Below, piece after piece: positions 32,225-44,005 of a DNA stretch of 64,000 bases; positions within the stretch are counted from its first letter, which is position 1, and every line of letters starts with the position of its first letter. Under the pieces are notes generated by a model. That model was not told the DNA's origin. It searched no databases and worked only from the letters and a program-made list of their open reading frames with translations. A program made the position numbers and the translations under genes. Source of the stretch: Artocarpus heterophyllus (Eukaryota; Streptophyta; Magnoliopsida; Rosales; Moraceae); assembly GCA_025403435.1 (NCBI GenBank), contig JAJQZP010000259.1:496001-560000 (forward strand), read 5' to 3'.

Positions 32225-33790
32225 CTACGATCCGGAGTTGCCGAGACGAGTAAATGAGCCAAATCACGTCATCGAGGTCCTCATCTGCCACGGGTGGCCC
32301 CGCATCGAAGGAGCCACTCGACGAGTCCTTGGGAATGGACGATGATGGCCCCCTCGTCGGCCACTCGGATCAGAAAGTGCTCGGCCCCGGGACGTCTCTG
32401 GCACTAGGCCTTACGACTGTGACCTACCTTGTAGACCGGGCAGGGTGGACTGATGGGAGATTTATTTCGTTGGGTTCCCCGAACCAGCCGTAACGGGAAA
32501 GAGTTTCCTTCCCGAGAAGGAAGGATTGCTGCCTGGTCGCCTCCGGCTTCTCGAACAGGTCTTCTACGGCACTGATCACGCGACTTAGTGCCCAAGGCCT
32601 CTTGGACCACACGTGCCCTTGTTCGAACGTCCTCGGCATGTGTTGGTCACCAAGTACGGCCTCACCAGCTCGGGCAAGATAGTTGCCCCTGACGTAGAAC
32701 CACTCATACTTCCAGAGTTTGTCGGAGTCGGGGTTGCCCAGGATAAAATCCTTCTTGAAGCCGGTGACATAATACCATCTGAACTGCCGAGGAAGCTTCT
32801 TCATCTTGAACACTTGCTTGAAAGCTTCCAACAACATCTTAGTGTCCCGGTGGTACTTCCATAACACGTACATCCCGATCAGCGACCTGTAGCTATTTGG
32901 GTTCAATTGGGCCGAGCACACATTAAAGTTGTTGAGTGCCCGGTGCAGAAATGGGTGGAACGAAAGGCGCAGCCCCACCTTAAAGAACTCCGCATAGAGC
33001 GTTATACATGCCTCAGGCGGCTCCAGTGGAGAATCATTTTCCTCGGGCAAAAAGAGAATCACATCGTTTGGGATGTTGAACTCAGCGCGAAGATCCTCTA
33101 GTTGAGACTCCGTGATAGCGCTGGTATACGCTGCCGCTGAGGTCTGTCCAGGCCGTATCACCTTATACGCGGTCACCCCCCAAACTCGTGTCATTCAGAC
33201 CCACTCATCTTCTTCAATCTCGGGCTGCTCTGCCTCCTCAACCTCCTCAGCCACCGCTCCTGGTCGAAAACATCCACCATTATTACGACCTCGACTTGAA
33301 CTAGGGCTTCGAGATCCCAACCAGATGTTCTCGGGACATCACCTGCCGCATGAAGCTCAGCTCTCTCTCAGGTACTAACTCGGGAGAAACCAACTGTTGC
33401 GGCCCCGGTGTAAGGGTCCTACTCCCTGCGCGGCCTGATTGGCCCCTCACAATCTCGCAGGCTCAAGAATTCCTGCTCGGGAATAGTTTGGGAGTCGACC
33501 CTTAGAATTTGTTCAAGCTGACCAGCCCTGTCCTGTTCTGAGGACACACCCTCAATGTCGACGTGATCGGTGGACGAGCTGTCCTTCGAACTGCTTTTCG
33601 TCCAGAAAACACTTACGTTTTGCGAGTCAGTGACGTCACTTATTTTTTAGCACTCCTTAGGAAATTACCTGTTCAGGCAGTGGTAGCTTAGAAATTTTAA
33701 GTCTTCGGGTATCACTACAGCTCAGCAGCTGAAAACTCTTTAAGTGTAGAAATATGACTTCAGTCATGTAAAATAAACGGAAATGAAAGC

Positions 33791-33800
33791 CCTATTTATA
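33791..33800 (-). promoter_or_regulatory. Minus-strand TATA box, likely promoter of the antisense gene
   Basis: The minus strand reads TATAAATAGG within GGCTATAAATAGGGC. It lies about 150 bases upstream of the first antisense coding sequence and inside the element, not in the LTR. Confidence 0.55.
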
Positions 33801-34011
33801 GCCGTTTCAGGCGAAAAACCTGGGCTCAAAAAATGAAGAGGTGTGATCATTACGCCTGTCAGGCAACGTAGTTGACCGCAGAGTGACACGTGTCCACCCG
33901 TTAATCCATGCAACCTCTCACCTCACCCCTCTTCAGAGTGTCATTTGGTCTTCTTTCTTCCAACCGACCTCACCCACTCGACGTAGTCCACCCGATCGGA
34001 CACCGACCAGG

Positions 34012-34027
34012 TGAACTGGGGGGCTAA
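34012..34027 (+). other. Polypurine tract of the Tat element
   Basis: GTGAACTGGGGGGCTAA lies against the 3' LTR start TGTTGAGGG. Confidence 0.7.
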
Positions 34028-34659
34028 TGTTGAGGGTGAGCTCGACGCCACCACCGAGGAGACAAACTTCGGTGGTCGGCTAAATAGCTCGACAGAGCCT
34101 CCAAGGAACATACTATCGACCCCGACGCAACATGCGCACGGTCTGAGGTGCTTCCCAATGCCCCCGAAGCTGCATCCTAAGCAAGATGCCACCTCGGATC
34201 ACGCACTAGCTCAGGTCAGGTTAATCTCACTCACAGGCAAACTACTACTCGCCATTACAGGTTGACAAACGACAAATAACTCACCATCTGATGGAATTTA
34301 ATCCATCAACGAGGGATGTGAAACTTGTCACCTACTGCCTGACACGCCTTGATGTGACACCCAGGTTGTGGGCAAAACCCGCTTGACACCCGATCCAAGT
34401 AGTAACCTATAAATAGGATGCATTGATTGCATTCTAGAGAGAGAGACTCATTCCCACCTAACAAGTTCCCGTCCTCTGCCGAGCAACCCCTGCCTTGAGC
34501 ATCGGAGAGCCCTTGACTGGAACCTTACTCTCACCTCCGAAGCCCCCCTCCTCTTGTGGCAGGTACGTCGGGCCGGGCAGAGACGAGCCAGGGAAGAGTC
34601 AGACCGTGCACAGCCGCATGCGGTGTTGATCCGACGCCGAATCACGGTAAGCATCAACA
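34028..34659 (+). repeat. 3' LTR of the Tat element
   Basis: TGTTGAGGGTGAGC to GCATCAACA, 632 bp, paired with 24004-24633. Confidence 0.92.
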
Positions 34660-34664
34660 ACCTT

Positions 34665-35856
34665 GTTTGAACTAAAGAATGTGTTGATTTTTAGGTGGAT
34701 TTTAAGGGAATATTCATAAGTTTTTGGATTGCTATAAATAGTCGTTTCTAGTTTTGGGGTCTCATAGTAGCGGTTTGGGTTACCAAGAAGAGCTTGAAGA
34801 TCATTGGAGCTCCATCATTAGTTTATCTCTTTTCTAAAACATTGAAATATAAAGTTAATTACAAGAAAGATTTCAAAGACTATATATATATATATATATA
34901 TATGAATAGATGCATATAATACTTGTTAAATTATATAGATATATAATATACAAACATAAACATGTGAGAAAGAGATGACTAGGATGAGTAAAACAAAGTC
35001 ATGAATATATGGTATGATCAAACAACATATATAAGTGGACCACCTTCAAAGAATATGTCTGAATGAATCACAAATACTTAAAGAAATCACAGTAGAACTT
35101 GTACCGATAATGCGTTATAAAACAAAGTAAAGTATAACAAAAGACGAAAGCAAAGAAAAGAGAAAACAAAAGAGGAAATGAGAGACAAAGTATCTTTATA
35201 TTCTTTCATTTGTGAGGGATAAAAATACAAACTTAGCACAACTTCTATTAATAGGCCAAGAATCATAACGAACGGTAATAGCAATAGACATAACTTACAT
35301 AGGTTACATATACAATTAAGAAAGACATAATGCACAACATTAAGAGAGATTCAATGGTGAGATAATGTGGTCTAAATGTGAATTGTAAATTTGCAATAAA
35401 ACCTTTGCATGTAACTCATGGAATACCAAGAGGTAGCCTCTACACACACACTTGATTCACAACATTACTCTCTTTCTTCCAAAAACTAGCCCCTCTCCTA
35501 GCACTAGTTCCAAACTACCATGAAAAGTAAAGACAAGGGTTTTGGTGTATTCAAAAAGAATTTAAGGTAAAAATCCAAACTTTGTTAATGCGTTTTTGTC
35601 AAATTTTACAATTTTAGTTAAAAGTTAATTATCCATGTTTTGATCTAGAGAATAAGGGTTAGTTAGTGGCTACTCACACCAAGAGAAAGAGATTTGCACT
35701 TTGGGTATTCTAGGTAAAACGTGAATGCTCTAAAGTTTTTTATTAAAGTTTGTGTTGTTTACTTATTATGTATTGTAATAAGTTATTTTTAATATGGTAT
35801 GTAAAGGAATTTTTATGATATGATTGCTCTCTATGATATATATTCATGGATGCGCT
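34665..35856. other. Flank of the Tat element, right; no gene seen
   Basis: It continues the interrupted sequence at 24003. A (TA)n microsatellite is at 34881-34903. The TATA-like GCTATAAATAG at 34731 and a following TTGGGGTCTCATAG suggest LTR-like DNA. An 82-codon minus-strand frame at 35087-35335 is a run of hydrophobic residues from A/T-rich DNA and is not supported. Confidence 0.4.
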
Positions 35857-37063
35857 TGTTAAACCTGGACTTAGAATTTTACACTAAAAAACAATCTTAG
35901 TTATTGAATGTGCTACAACACACTTTTGAAACATTTTTCAAAGATCCAAGTTTTTGAGGGACTTAGCAGCCAAACCAATTTTTGAGCTTAACAATCAAGA
36001 TAAATAACTTTCATGAAGAAATTGTCCTTAATTTCGAACTGGATCAAGCCAAGCAGCATTATTGTCAAATTTATTTGTTTACAAATTGGACCAAAACTCC
36101 CGCAAGACAATTTATTTCAAAAAAATTAAAATATAAAAGTTATAGATCTTGTCAAATCTGTTAATTTCATAAAATAACATTTTAGTTAATTCCACATAAG
36201 TTTTTAGTTATGAATTTTACAAGATTTAATCATGAAATTTTTAAAATCGTAAAAATAGGAAAACATTTTGAAATGGTCTAAATCTATACACATACCTCTT
36301 GAGAATTTTAATTTCTATGAAAAACTGCACGTTACATACAAAATATTTTCCTTTAGTGCTCAGGGCAAAAATATCAAGATTTTTGTACTTCTGGCAAAAA
36401 TCGTAAAAATAAGTGAAGCTAGATATTTTCACTAGACAAGCTGTTTTTGTGCACTATTATGGGTAGCAAGTAACAATAGGTTTTAAGCCAAAAGAGTTTG
36501 AATTTTTCCAAGACCCATTGAGGGCAAAATAATCATTTTTTTAAACGGTCAAAATGAACCCTGAGCTTACCACATAAGTTCAAAGTTTTTAAGCAAATAA
36601 TAAACAGCATTATGCAAAATTCATAATTCTAAGTTTCAAACCTCATGTTGGTAATAAAGAAAATAATTTTTCATGTGTTTTATTTATTGACGGTTTACAA
36701 TTCCATTTTTTATGCATATTACATTAGATACTAAGTCATTATATGCAATATGTTCACTATTTACAAGATCGGTAATCTAAACCCTAAAAGTCAAGAACAA
36801 TATTAGATAAATGCGAATCGTATCAACTCCACTAAGGTGATGATTATAAGTCTCCTGACCAAGGGGAGCATTTAAATGTCTCCTGACCCAAGGGGAGCAT
36901 CATGCAAAGTTAAGTTTATGATCTCAATGTTCGATGATCACGACACCCGGCATAAACCCTTGGGCCCATAGCTTAAAATAAGTAAAGAATAATAATAAGC
37001 TGTTCATAATTAAGCATAATTGGAATCATGTATTGCGTTACTGCTAGTATTCTTTAATGAATA
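35857..37063 (+). repeat. Probable old Gypsy LTR, left part
   Basis: This stretch reads into 46157-46560 once the chromovirus is removed, and that part ends at a Met-type primer site. The start at TGTTAAACCTGG (35857) is a guess from the TG end. It includes an imperfect doublet of TCTCCTGACCCAAGGGGAGCAT at 36851-36901. No coding sequence is seen. Confidence 0.4.
37059..37063. repeat. Target-site duplication of the chromovirus, left copy (partner 46152-46156)
   Basis: GAATA stands directly before 37064 and directly after 46151, a perfect match. Confidence 0.9.
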
Positions 37064-39268
37064 TGTCACGCCTCGGAGTACGGGAGGTGACGCGGCAGAA
37101 TTATGTAAATTAATTAAAAGAAGAATTTAATTAAAATCAAGAATTGTATGGGTTAAATTAAATAATAAAAATGTGGAAGTTTCAAAAACAACATTTTATA
37201 AAAGAATTCATAAACATTAAACAGGTGAAATGATTAAGTGAATAATAAAATAATAAAGAACCGCGAGTATGAGTCCCACTGACCCACAACTTGCGCACAC
37301 ACATAATACTAACAATATAATAATACAACTACAGTCCAAGCACAAAGAAAGTTAAACATTACATGCCTTGATCAAATAATACAAATAATCTACTAGTCCT
37401 CCTATTGCTCCTGAGTTCTGTCCGTTGAGTCATCTCTGAACCTAAATAGGAATCCACCTAGAGGGGGGGGGGAATTAAAAAAAAACAAAATGTGAGCGAA
37501 AGGCTCAGTATGACCATATTTTAATAAATCATTTAATTTAAAGAAAAATCTCATTATTCAGGGAATTATTTAAAAGAAACCTTGAATAAATAAATTTAAA
37601 TAAAACAGTTCCTACCAAAACAGTTTATTCGGTTGACCATAAATACATTATTTCTTTTCCTAGGCAAACCACATGAATATTACCACCGTAGTGGCCTAGC
37701 TGGGTTTTGGGACCTGTCCCCAAGGTCGATCGCTACACGACCCGATCTCTGATATGGCATCATGCCCTTACATTTATTTCTAAGATTATTCAAAGCCCAT
37801 TTACTAGATATTTTCATTATCATTCATTATGAAGTTCATCTCAATTCATGGTTTACAAAAATACAACCGATAAATTTCATTTTCAATCAACCGTTGAAAA
37901 CACTTTTATAAAAACCCTTTTTAAAGCCAAATCATTTTGAAACTGGGTTACCAAAGATAGGGTAGAAGTCTTACCTCAATACTCGTGCCGGTGTCCCACA
38001 CCGTAATCCTGGTCCGCTATATGTTAGCTCCGCGGAACCACGAACGATACTATATACACATTAAGTCGATCAATATCTAGTTGAGACATTCTATGTTACT
38101 AAACCATTACACGATGTCCTAGTGTGCCATTGTATCTTTAAAATCATTTTACGATGTTGAAATTTCAATCGGGGTTCAAAACAGTGAAAATAGGCTAGAA
38201 ATCACAAATTTTTTCCATGCTCTGCCGGCCTGCCGGAAGCCCTGCTTCGGCCGGCCGAACTGTGCAGTTCGGCCTGCCAAAAATCAAGTCCGGTCGGCCA
38301 GACATTTTCTAGGTTCGGCCTGCCAAACGGATGAGTCCGGCTTGCCGATCCTTTGAATCCGGCCTGCCGAACACGTAATTTGGCCTGCCGAACTGGAAAA
38401 ACCCAGAATTCCCAGCCACGGGTTTTGGGTCTCCCAAAACTCAAATCTTGATTTTAGCCTGTTTTTCTCAAATCTCAAGCATGAAAAATATTCATAGATG
38501 ATAAAAAAAAACATAATAAAACACTTTTGTACTCATTTAAACAAGATTTAAACACAAAAATCCCAAAAATCTGAAAATAGGAGAAAATGAGGAAAAATGA
38601 AAAATCTTGAATCTAATCTGTTTTTCTTCAATCCAAGCTTAGATTCAAGGTGTTCTAAGTTCCTTTAACTCAAATCAAAGGTTTTCTAAGCTCAAACAAA
38701 CTTAAATTTCAAAATGCACAAATATTGAAAATTTTAAAAAAAGTTTAGAAATTTCAAAACTAACCTCGAATTCAAGCTTCAATCCACGTTCTTGGTTGCC
38801 AAATCTCGTCCCCGAGCTTCTTTCTTGCTAACCCGAAGCTTGGATTCGAATTTTGATTCAAAAATCTCAAAGAAATTTGAGAGAGAAAGAGAGAAACCGA
38901 GAGAGAAAGAGAGAGAGAGCCTCACACGGGAGAGAGGAGGAGAGAGAGTGAAAGCTGAGAGTGAAGAGAGAGGAAGAGGAGAGAGAATAAATAGAGAGAA
39001 ATTGTGGGTGGTTTTACTGTGCAAAAACCATGTGCCGCCTATGGTTTTGTAAAACAGAATATTTTTAACATTTTACAAACTGTTGTGTTTTAAAACTCAA
39101 AACAACATTTTAAAACAATAAGAAATCATTAGAATTTATTAAATTAACAAAACAACCTAAAATTCAAAATTTAACCAAATGATCAAATTAATGTTGAAAC
39201 ATTAATTATGGCACACTAATTCATCATTTTACATTACAATAACATTAAATTAATTTCGGGGCGTTACA
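37064..39268 (-). repeat. 3' LTR of the chromovirus
   Basis: Plus-strand ends are TGTCACGCCTCGG and GGGGCGTTACA. The array of TTCGGCCTGCCGAAC-type motifs is at 38220-38396. A GA-rich tract (38876-38990) and its frames are not genes. Confidence 0.92.
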
Positions 39269-39284
39269 ACTCTCTACCCCTAAA
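39269..39284 (-). other. Polypurine tract of the chromovirus
   Basis: The minus strand reads TTTAGGGGTAGAGAGT next to the 3' LTR. Confidence 0.65.
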
Positions 39285-39304
39285 AGAAATTTTTCCCTCA
39301 AAAT

Positions 39305-40660
39305 TTACAACTCAATTTCGAAACAAAACAAATGCGGATACAATTCTCGCATACTCGACTCTAGTTCCCAAGTGGCTTCATCAACCCCATGATGCTGCCA
39401 CACGACCTTTACCAATGATACCTTACGACGACGCAAACTGATCACTTTTCGATCGATGATCTGAATCGGCACTTCCTCGTACGTCGTATCCTCCCGAGCC
39501 TGCACATCGTGAAATGAAACTATCTTACCCTGCTCAGGCGGACACTTCCTAAGCATCAACACATGGAACACATCGTGAACATGAGAGAGTTTTGGCGGAA
39601 GGTCAAGCCGATAAGCAACCACACCAATGCGCTGAGTGATCTCGAACGATCCAATATACCTCGGTGCAGGCTTTTCACTCACCTCGAACCGCATAGTTCC
39701 TTTACGAGGCGATACCCTCAAGAAAATGAAGTCTCCTACCGCAAATTCTAAAGGTCTACGTCTTCTATCCACATAACTCTTTTGTCGACTCTGAGCTGCC
39801 CTCAATCAATTTCGAATCACAACGACTTTCTCATTGTTATCATGGATCTCATCCGGCCCAAGAATGACCTTGTCTTTCGGCTCGGCCCAACACACCGATG
39901 ACCGAAACGGTCGCCCATACAGCGCCTCAAACGGTGCCATACTAATACTCGCTTGATAGCTGTTGTTGTACGCGAACTCCGCCAGATGCAAATATTTCTT
40001 CCAATTTTCGTCGAAGTCTAACGCATAGGCACGCAACATATTCTCGAGAATCTGAATAATCCGCTCAGACTGCCCATCAGTCTGAGGATGAAACGCCGTA
40101 CTGAAGTTCAAATCCGTGCCTAAAGCCTCCTGAAAACTCCTCCAATACTTAGCATTAAACCTGGTGTCCTAATCAGAAATGATGGACAAAGGAACTCCAT
40201 GCAACCTCACTATGTTCTGCAGATACAAATCCTCGAGAATCCTCCTTGAACATGTCGACCTGAACAGAATGAAATGCACGGATTTCGTCAACCTGTCGAC
40301 CACGACCCAAACTGCATCATGCCGCTGCTCCGTCCTCGGCAAACTTGTGAGAAAATCCATCGTCACATGCTCCCATTTCCACCCTGGAATAGGAAGCGGC
40401 TGAAGCTGACCTGTAGGCTTCTGATGCTTGGCTTTCACCTGAAGACACGTCGTACACTTGGCCATGTACTCTCGAACATCTTTCTTCATGCCTCTCCACC
40501 AATACTGCCTCTTCAAATCACGATACATCTTTGTGCTCCCTAGATGAATGGCGAACTGAGACCTATGAGCTTCGTCCAAAACAGCTTTCATCACCTCGGC
40601 GATAGCTGGAACTACAAGACGCTCCTGGAAATATAACGATCCATCTGCATGCACACTTCA
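39305..40660 (-). pseudogene. Chromovirus integrase with C-terminal chromodomain
   Basis: The frame is continuous from about 40660 to the stop at 39305, except for two in-frame stops (near 40167 and 39804). The zinc domain has HLGSTKMYRDLKRQYWW and CTTCLQVKAKHQKP. The catalytic core keeps MDFLTSLP, the Asp of SD before a stop, and DGQSERIIQILE. The C-terminal part reads VGDFIFLRVSPRKG, then HVHDVFHVLML. A chromodomain follows with KVVWQHHGVDEATWELE (39330-39410); it should bind histone H3 marks and steer insertion. Two repairs would be needed for a full product. Confidence 0.88.
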
Positions 40661-40702
40661 TTCTTCAAACCGCTCTCCGTTCTAAATCCGCGTCCAAATC
40701 CC

Positions 40703-42330
40703 CTACAATTGCTGATCCTGCCACTGATTTTGCTTCACCATCCAAACAAGAGCTGGGGTCGCCTCCACATGATATACCAAAACTCGATCATAGTCTTCAT
40801 GATACCATAGCCCATACTCGCTCACTGTCGCATCCCTGCTCCAGTCCTCAAAATCCAAACAAGCGAGAATCTCTGAAGACTTCCTACTAAGCGCATCCAC
40901 GACCACATTAGCTTTCCTGGGATGATAATGCAACGCGAAGTCATAATCCTCCATATACTCTATCCATCTACGCTGCCTCAAATTAAGATCCCTTTGAGTG
41001 AACAGATGCCCCAAACTCTTATGATCGGAGAAGACCTGAAATGTCGCTTCATACAAATAACACCTCCAAATCTTTAGCGCGTGAATCACTGTCGCGAGCT
41101 CCAAGTCATGAGTAGGATAATTTCGCTCGTAAGGTCGTAGCCATCTAGATCCGTACGCAACTACGCATCCATGCTGCATCAACACGCATCCAAGTCTGCG
41201 CCCTGAAGCATCTGCGTAAACCTCATACGGTTCGTCACTGCTAGGAAAAACCAACACTGGGGCTTAAGTCAACCGGTTCTTCAATCCCTGAAAAGCAAGC
41301 TCACATTCTTCACCCCACTCAAACCTGACATTTTCTTGATCAATCTCGTCAACGGAGCTGCAATCTTTAAAAAATCCTTTATAAATTTCCTGTAATAACC
41401 AACAAGACCCAAGAAGCTACGAATTTCTACTACATTCTTTGGTCGTTCCCATTCCACTATGGCTTCAATCTTGGATGGATCCACAAAAATACCATGCTCA
41501 GAGTTGACATGACCCAAAAATTTGACCTTAGTCAACCAAAACTCGTACTTTTCCCTCTTGGCATACAACTGGTGCTCCCGCAGAGTCTATAGCACGATCC
41601 GAATATGTTGTTCATGCTCCTCCCAAGTCTTAGAATACACTAGAATGTCATCGATGAACACGATCACGAACTGATCCAGATACGGCCTAAATATCATGTT
41701 CATCAAATCCATAAAAGTTGTCGGAGCATTCGTCAACCCAAACGACATAATTAGAAACTCAAAATGCCCATATCAAGTCCTAAAAGCTGTCTTGGGAATA
41801 TCCTCTTCCTTAATCCTAAGTTGATGGTAACCCGACCACAAATCAATCTTTGAGAAGTACCGCGAACCTCCCAGCTGATCAAACAACTCGTCGATCCTGG
41901 GCAAAGGATACTTATTCTTCACTGTAACATGATTCAATTGTCGATAATCCACACACAACCTGAGAGTCCCATCATGTTTCTTAGCAAACAAAACTGGTGC
42001 TCCCCACGGAGATGTGCTATTTCGAATATACCCTTTATCAACAAGCTCCTAAAGTTGCTTCCTCAATTGTTTCACTTCTACCGGCGCCATCTGATAAGGT
42101 GCTATAGAAATCGGTGTTGTCCCCAGAAACAATTCAATACCAAACTCGATTTCTCGATGCGATGGTAATCTTGGCAACTCGTTGGGGAAGACATCCTCGA
42201 ACTCATCAACCACCGGAATCGCTATACTTCCTCTCAAAGCATAAGGCTCGCACTCTAGATTCGCAAGAAAAGCACAACAAACTAGATTTCTTCGCCCTTC
42301 TAGACACGACTTTATGAGACACTCACTCAT
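40703..42330 (-). pseudogene. Chromovirus reverse transcriptase and RNase H
   Basis: RT starts near 42330 (VDEFEDVFPNELP), then [35 protein letters not shown] and the catalytic [12 protein letters not shown] near 41650-41680, where FIDD replaces YVDD as in Gypsy relatives. In-frame stops stand at about 42049, 41773 and 41590, where Gln, Arg and Gln are expected. A frameshift near 41300 separates RT from RNase H ([60 protein letters not shown]), which is otherwise open. Confidence 0.88.
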
Positions 42331-42362
42331 TAACTAATCACCACCACCCTGGTAAGTGATCA

Positions 42363-43250
42363 TCACCCCCTATCAGACACTAGGGTTACTTTTCTAAGTT
42401 GATAGTCTACAACTGCATTATACATGGACAACCAGTCCATCCCTAAAATTATATCATATGAGCTCATGGGGAGTATAATCAAATCACTTTTCAAAATCTC
42501 ATCCCCAATCTTTATTTTACAAGATTTACATACACAATTCACACACACCCGCCCCAAGGGAGAAGTTATGACTAGGGGTTTATTAAACTCTTCTATCTCT
42601 AATCCCAAGGTATGTACAAAAGAATTCAAAATGAGAGAATGAGTGGCACCTGTATCAAATAAAAAATGAGCTAAAGATTAAGAAACTAAGATCATACCAT
42701 TGACAACCGTGTTACTGGTCTGAGAATCTGAACTTCCAGATGCCATTGCATGAACCTGCACTGGTGTCTTCCCTTTTCCTCTACCAACATTGCTAGGTCC
42801 TAGATTATTCGGCCGATACTGCTGAGACGGAGACGACTGCACACTAGCTATACTCGACGCTCGATATTGAGGGACGTTGCGCTGAAAATGTTGCGGCTGC
42901 TGCCCTCGTGCCGGATATGAAAACTGCTGAGGAGAGAACTGAGGATACTAAAACTGCGGATACTATTGAGGCTAAGGTAGGGTCTGAGGCTGAGACTGAC
43001 GACTGGCATCTTCTCCAGTCTGAGATCCAAGACGAGCACTCCTGATCGGGCAATTCCTCTTGATGTGTCCTGGCTGCTGACAAAAATGACAATGGAAGCT
43101 GTAGGGATTAATGCGCCCGCTACCAGATGAACTATTGCTACCACTGTTTACGCCACCCTGCTTGCTCTTTCCCAGAGTTGGACGGCTACTGGTGCTCTTC
43201 CTACCACTCCTCTGCTATCCTCCAAAAGCTTGTGCTCGATCCTCACAATA
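42363..43250 (-). pseudogene. Chromovirus zinc knuckle and aspartic protease
   Basis: This continues the gag frame after the stop at 43251. A CX2CX4HX4C knuckle (CHFCQQPGHIKRNC) lies near 43050-43095. A Gln/Pro-rich linker with several stops (42945-42980) follows. The protease has the intact active-site motif FLFDTGATHSLI (near 42625-42660) and ILGMDWLSMY. A frameshift between 42331 and 42363 separates it from RT. Confidence 0.8.
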
Positions 43251-43901
43251 CTACGCATAATCATTCTTCATTGATATTGCTGACGACACAAGCTCACCAA
43301 AATTCCTAAGTCCCAGAGCAACCACCTGTCGCCGAATAGGAGCCTTGAGCCCTTCTTGAAACTTAATGCACCTCTCGCGTTCCGATGCCACTGCTGATGG
43401 AGCAAACCTAGCCAACTCATTAAATCTTGCCTCATATTCCCGAACTGACAAATCACCCTGCTGCAACCTGTAGAACTCAGTTGCCTTCTGATCTCTATAC
43501 CCCTGTAGAAAATACCGGTCATAGAACAGCTCCTCGAATCTGTCCCAACTGATATCGCCACCACGTTCCAAACGCTTAGCTTGTTTCCACCAAGTATTAG
43601 CACCACCCTCGAGCTTATATGCAGCAAATTCCACACGGTACTCATCAGGCACACCAAGGGTATCCAAATGCTTCACGATCGAGTCTAGCCAATATTCTGC
43701 CAACTGCGGATCCCCATTACCATCAAAAGTCAGAATAGACGCACGCCGAAATTTCTTAAAATACGTATGCCGACGACCAACATCAGAATCCTCCGATCTA
43801 GCCCTGGCTGCCATCTGCCGAAAAGCTGCAAACATAGACCTCATTATACCCTCATCATTTCCGAACTCGACGTCAGCTGTCGAACGACGTCTAGGTGTCA
43901 T
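43251..43901 (-). CDS. Chromovirus Gag N-terminal and capsid domain (open frame of 216 codons)
   Basis: From ATG 43901 the frame is uninterrupted to a stop at 43251. The Retrotrans_gag core is plain: FDGNGDPQLAEYWLDSI, AAYKLEGGANTWWKQ, WDRFEELFYDRYF, FYRLQQGDLSVREYEARFNE and FQEGLKAPIRRQV. Gag packages the element's RNA into particles in the cytoplasm. The stop follows SMKNDYA, where relatives run on into the zinc knuckle, so this is a truncated Gag and probably a nonsense mutant (the next codons continue YYEDRAQAF in frame). Confidence 0.8.
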   Translation of the reverse strand: MTPRRRSTADVEFGNDEGIMRSMFAAFRQMAARARSEDSDVGRRHTYFKKFRRASILTFDGNGDPQLAEYWLDSIVKHLDTLGVPDEYRVEFAAYKLEGGANTWWKQAKRLERGGDISWDRFEELFYDRYFLQGYRDQKATEFYRLQQGDLSVREYEARFNELARFAPSAVASERERCIKFQEGLKAPIRRQVVALGLRNFGELVSSAISMKNDYA

Positions 43902-43989
43902 TCTCTCACTTCTGAAAACAAAATTTAGACTGTCAGAGGTATTTCATTGTCATACCTAGGTGTGCACAATTCCCAAGGTTCATAGCCTT

Positions 43990-44002
43990 GGCTCTGATAC
44001 CA
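43990..44002 (-). other. Primer binding site, initiator tRNA-Met type
   Basis: The minus strand reads TGGTATCAGAGCC three bases inside the 5' LTR. Confidence 0.88.
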
Positions 44003-44005
44003 TTC

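Larger units (their letters stand above)
31154..33360 (-). pseudogene. Spliced antisense gene of the Tat element ('putative gypsy type transposon' domain)
   Basis: Three exons can be traced on the minus strand: from about 33360 to 32225, 32144-31816 and 31735-31154, joined by two introns of 80 nt with GT-AG ends (32224-32145 and 31815-31736). Exon 1 holds the family domain (MTRVWGVTAYKVIRPG at 33194, then LRAEFNIPNDVILFLPEEND, ACITLYAEFFKVGLRLSFHP, NPNSYRSLIGMYVL). Exon 2 has a basic run (RRKRKRTPR) and Pro-rich sequence. Exon 3 is a Lys/Glu-rich coiled coil ending in an acidic tail (VDSDGDGDE). The frame is continuous through all exons except for ten stops: eight TAG, two TGA, no TAA. More N-terminal sequence, in another frame, reaches about 33640. 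Its function is unknown. Confidence 0.75.
24004..34659 (+). mobile_element. Full-length Ty3/gypsy element, Tat lineage, with antisense gene
   Basis: The element spans 10.66 kb, with LTRs of 630 and 632 bp and a perfect ACCTT duplication. The order is LTR, primer site, gag, protease, RT, RNase H, a second archaeal-type RNase H, integrase, spacer, antisense gene, polypurine tract, LTR. The second RNase H and the antisense gene before the 3' LTR are Tat-lineage traits as I recall them. Numerous stops make it non-autonomous now. It is much more GC-rich than its surroundings. Confidence 0.92.

Noticed and set aside
32426..32431. Splice donor AAG-GTAGGT at the end of the 256-codon antisense frame
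   Set aside because: The nearest acceptor would give a 30-base intron, too short for plants. The same frame continues past the stop, so a CAG-to-TAG change explains the break better.
32072..32610. Several separate genes in the Tat antisense region
   Set aside because: The pieces share one frame once two introns are removed and in-frame TAG/TGA stops are allowed for, so they are exons of one gene.
34881..34903. (TA)n run as a MITE end
   Set aside because: It is a plain dinucleotide repeat with no inverted partner.
38779..39052. Arg/Glu-rich and Leu/Ser-rich frames at the chromovirus LTR end
   Set aside because: They come from a GA-rich tract read on both strands and recur at 45605-45938 in the other LTR.
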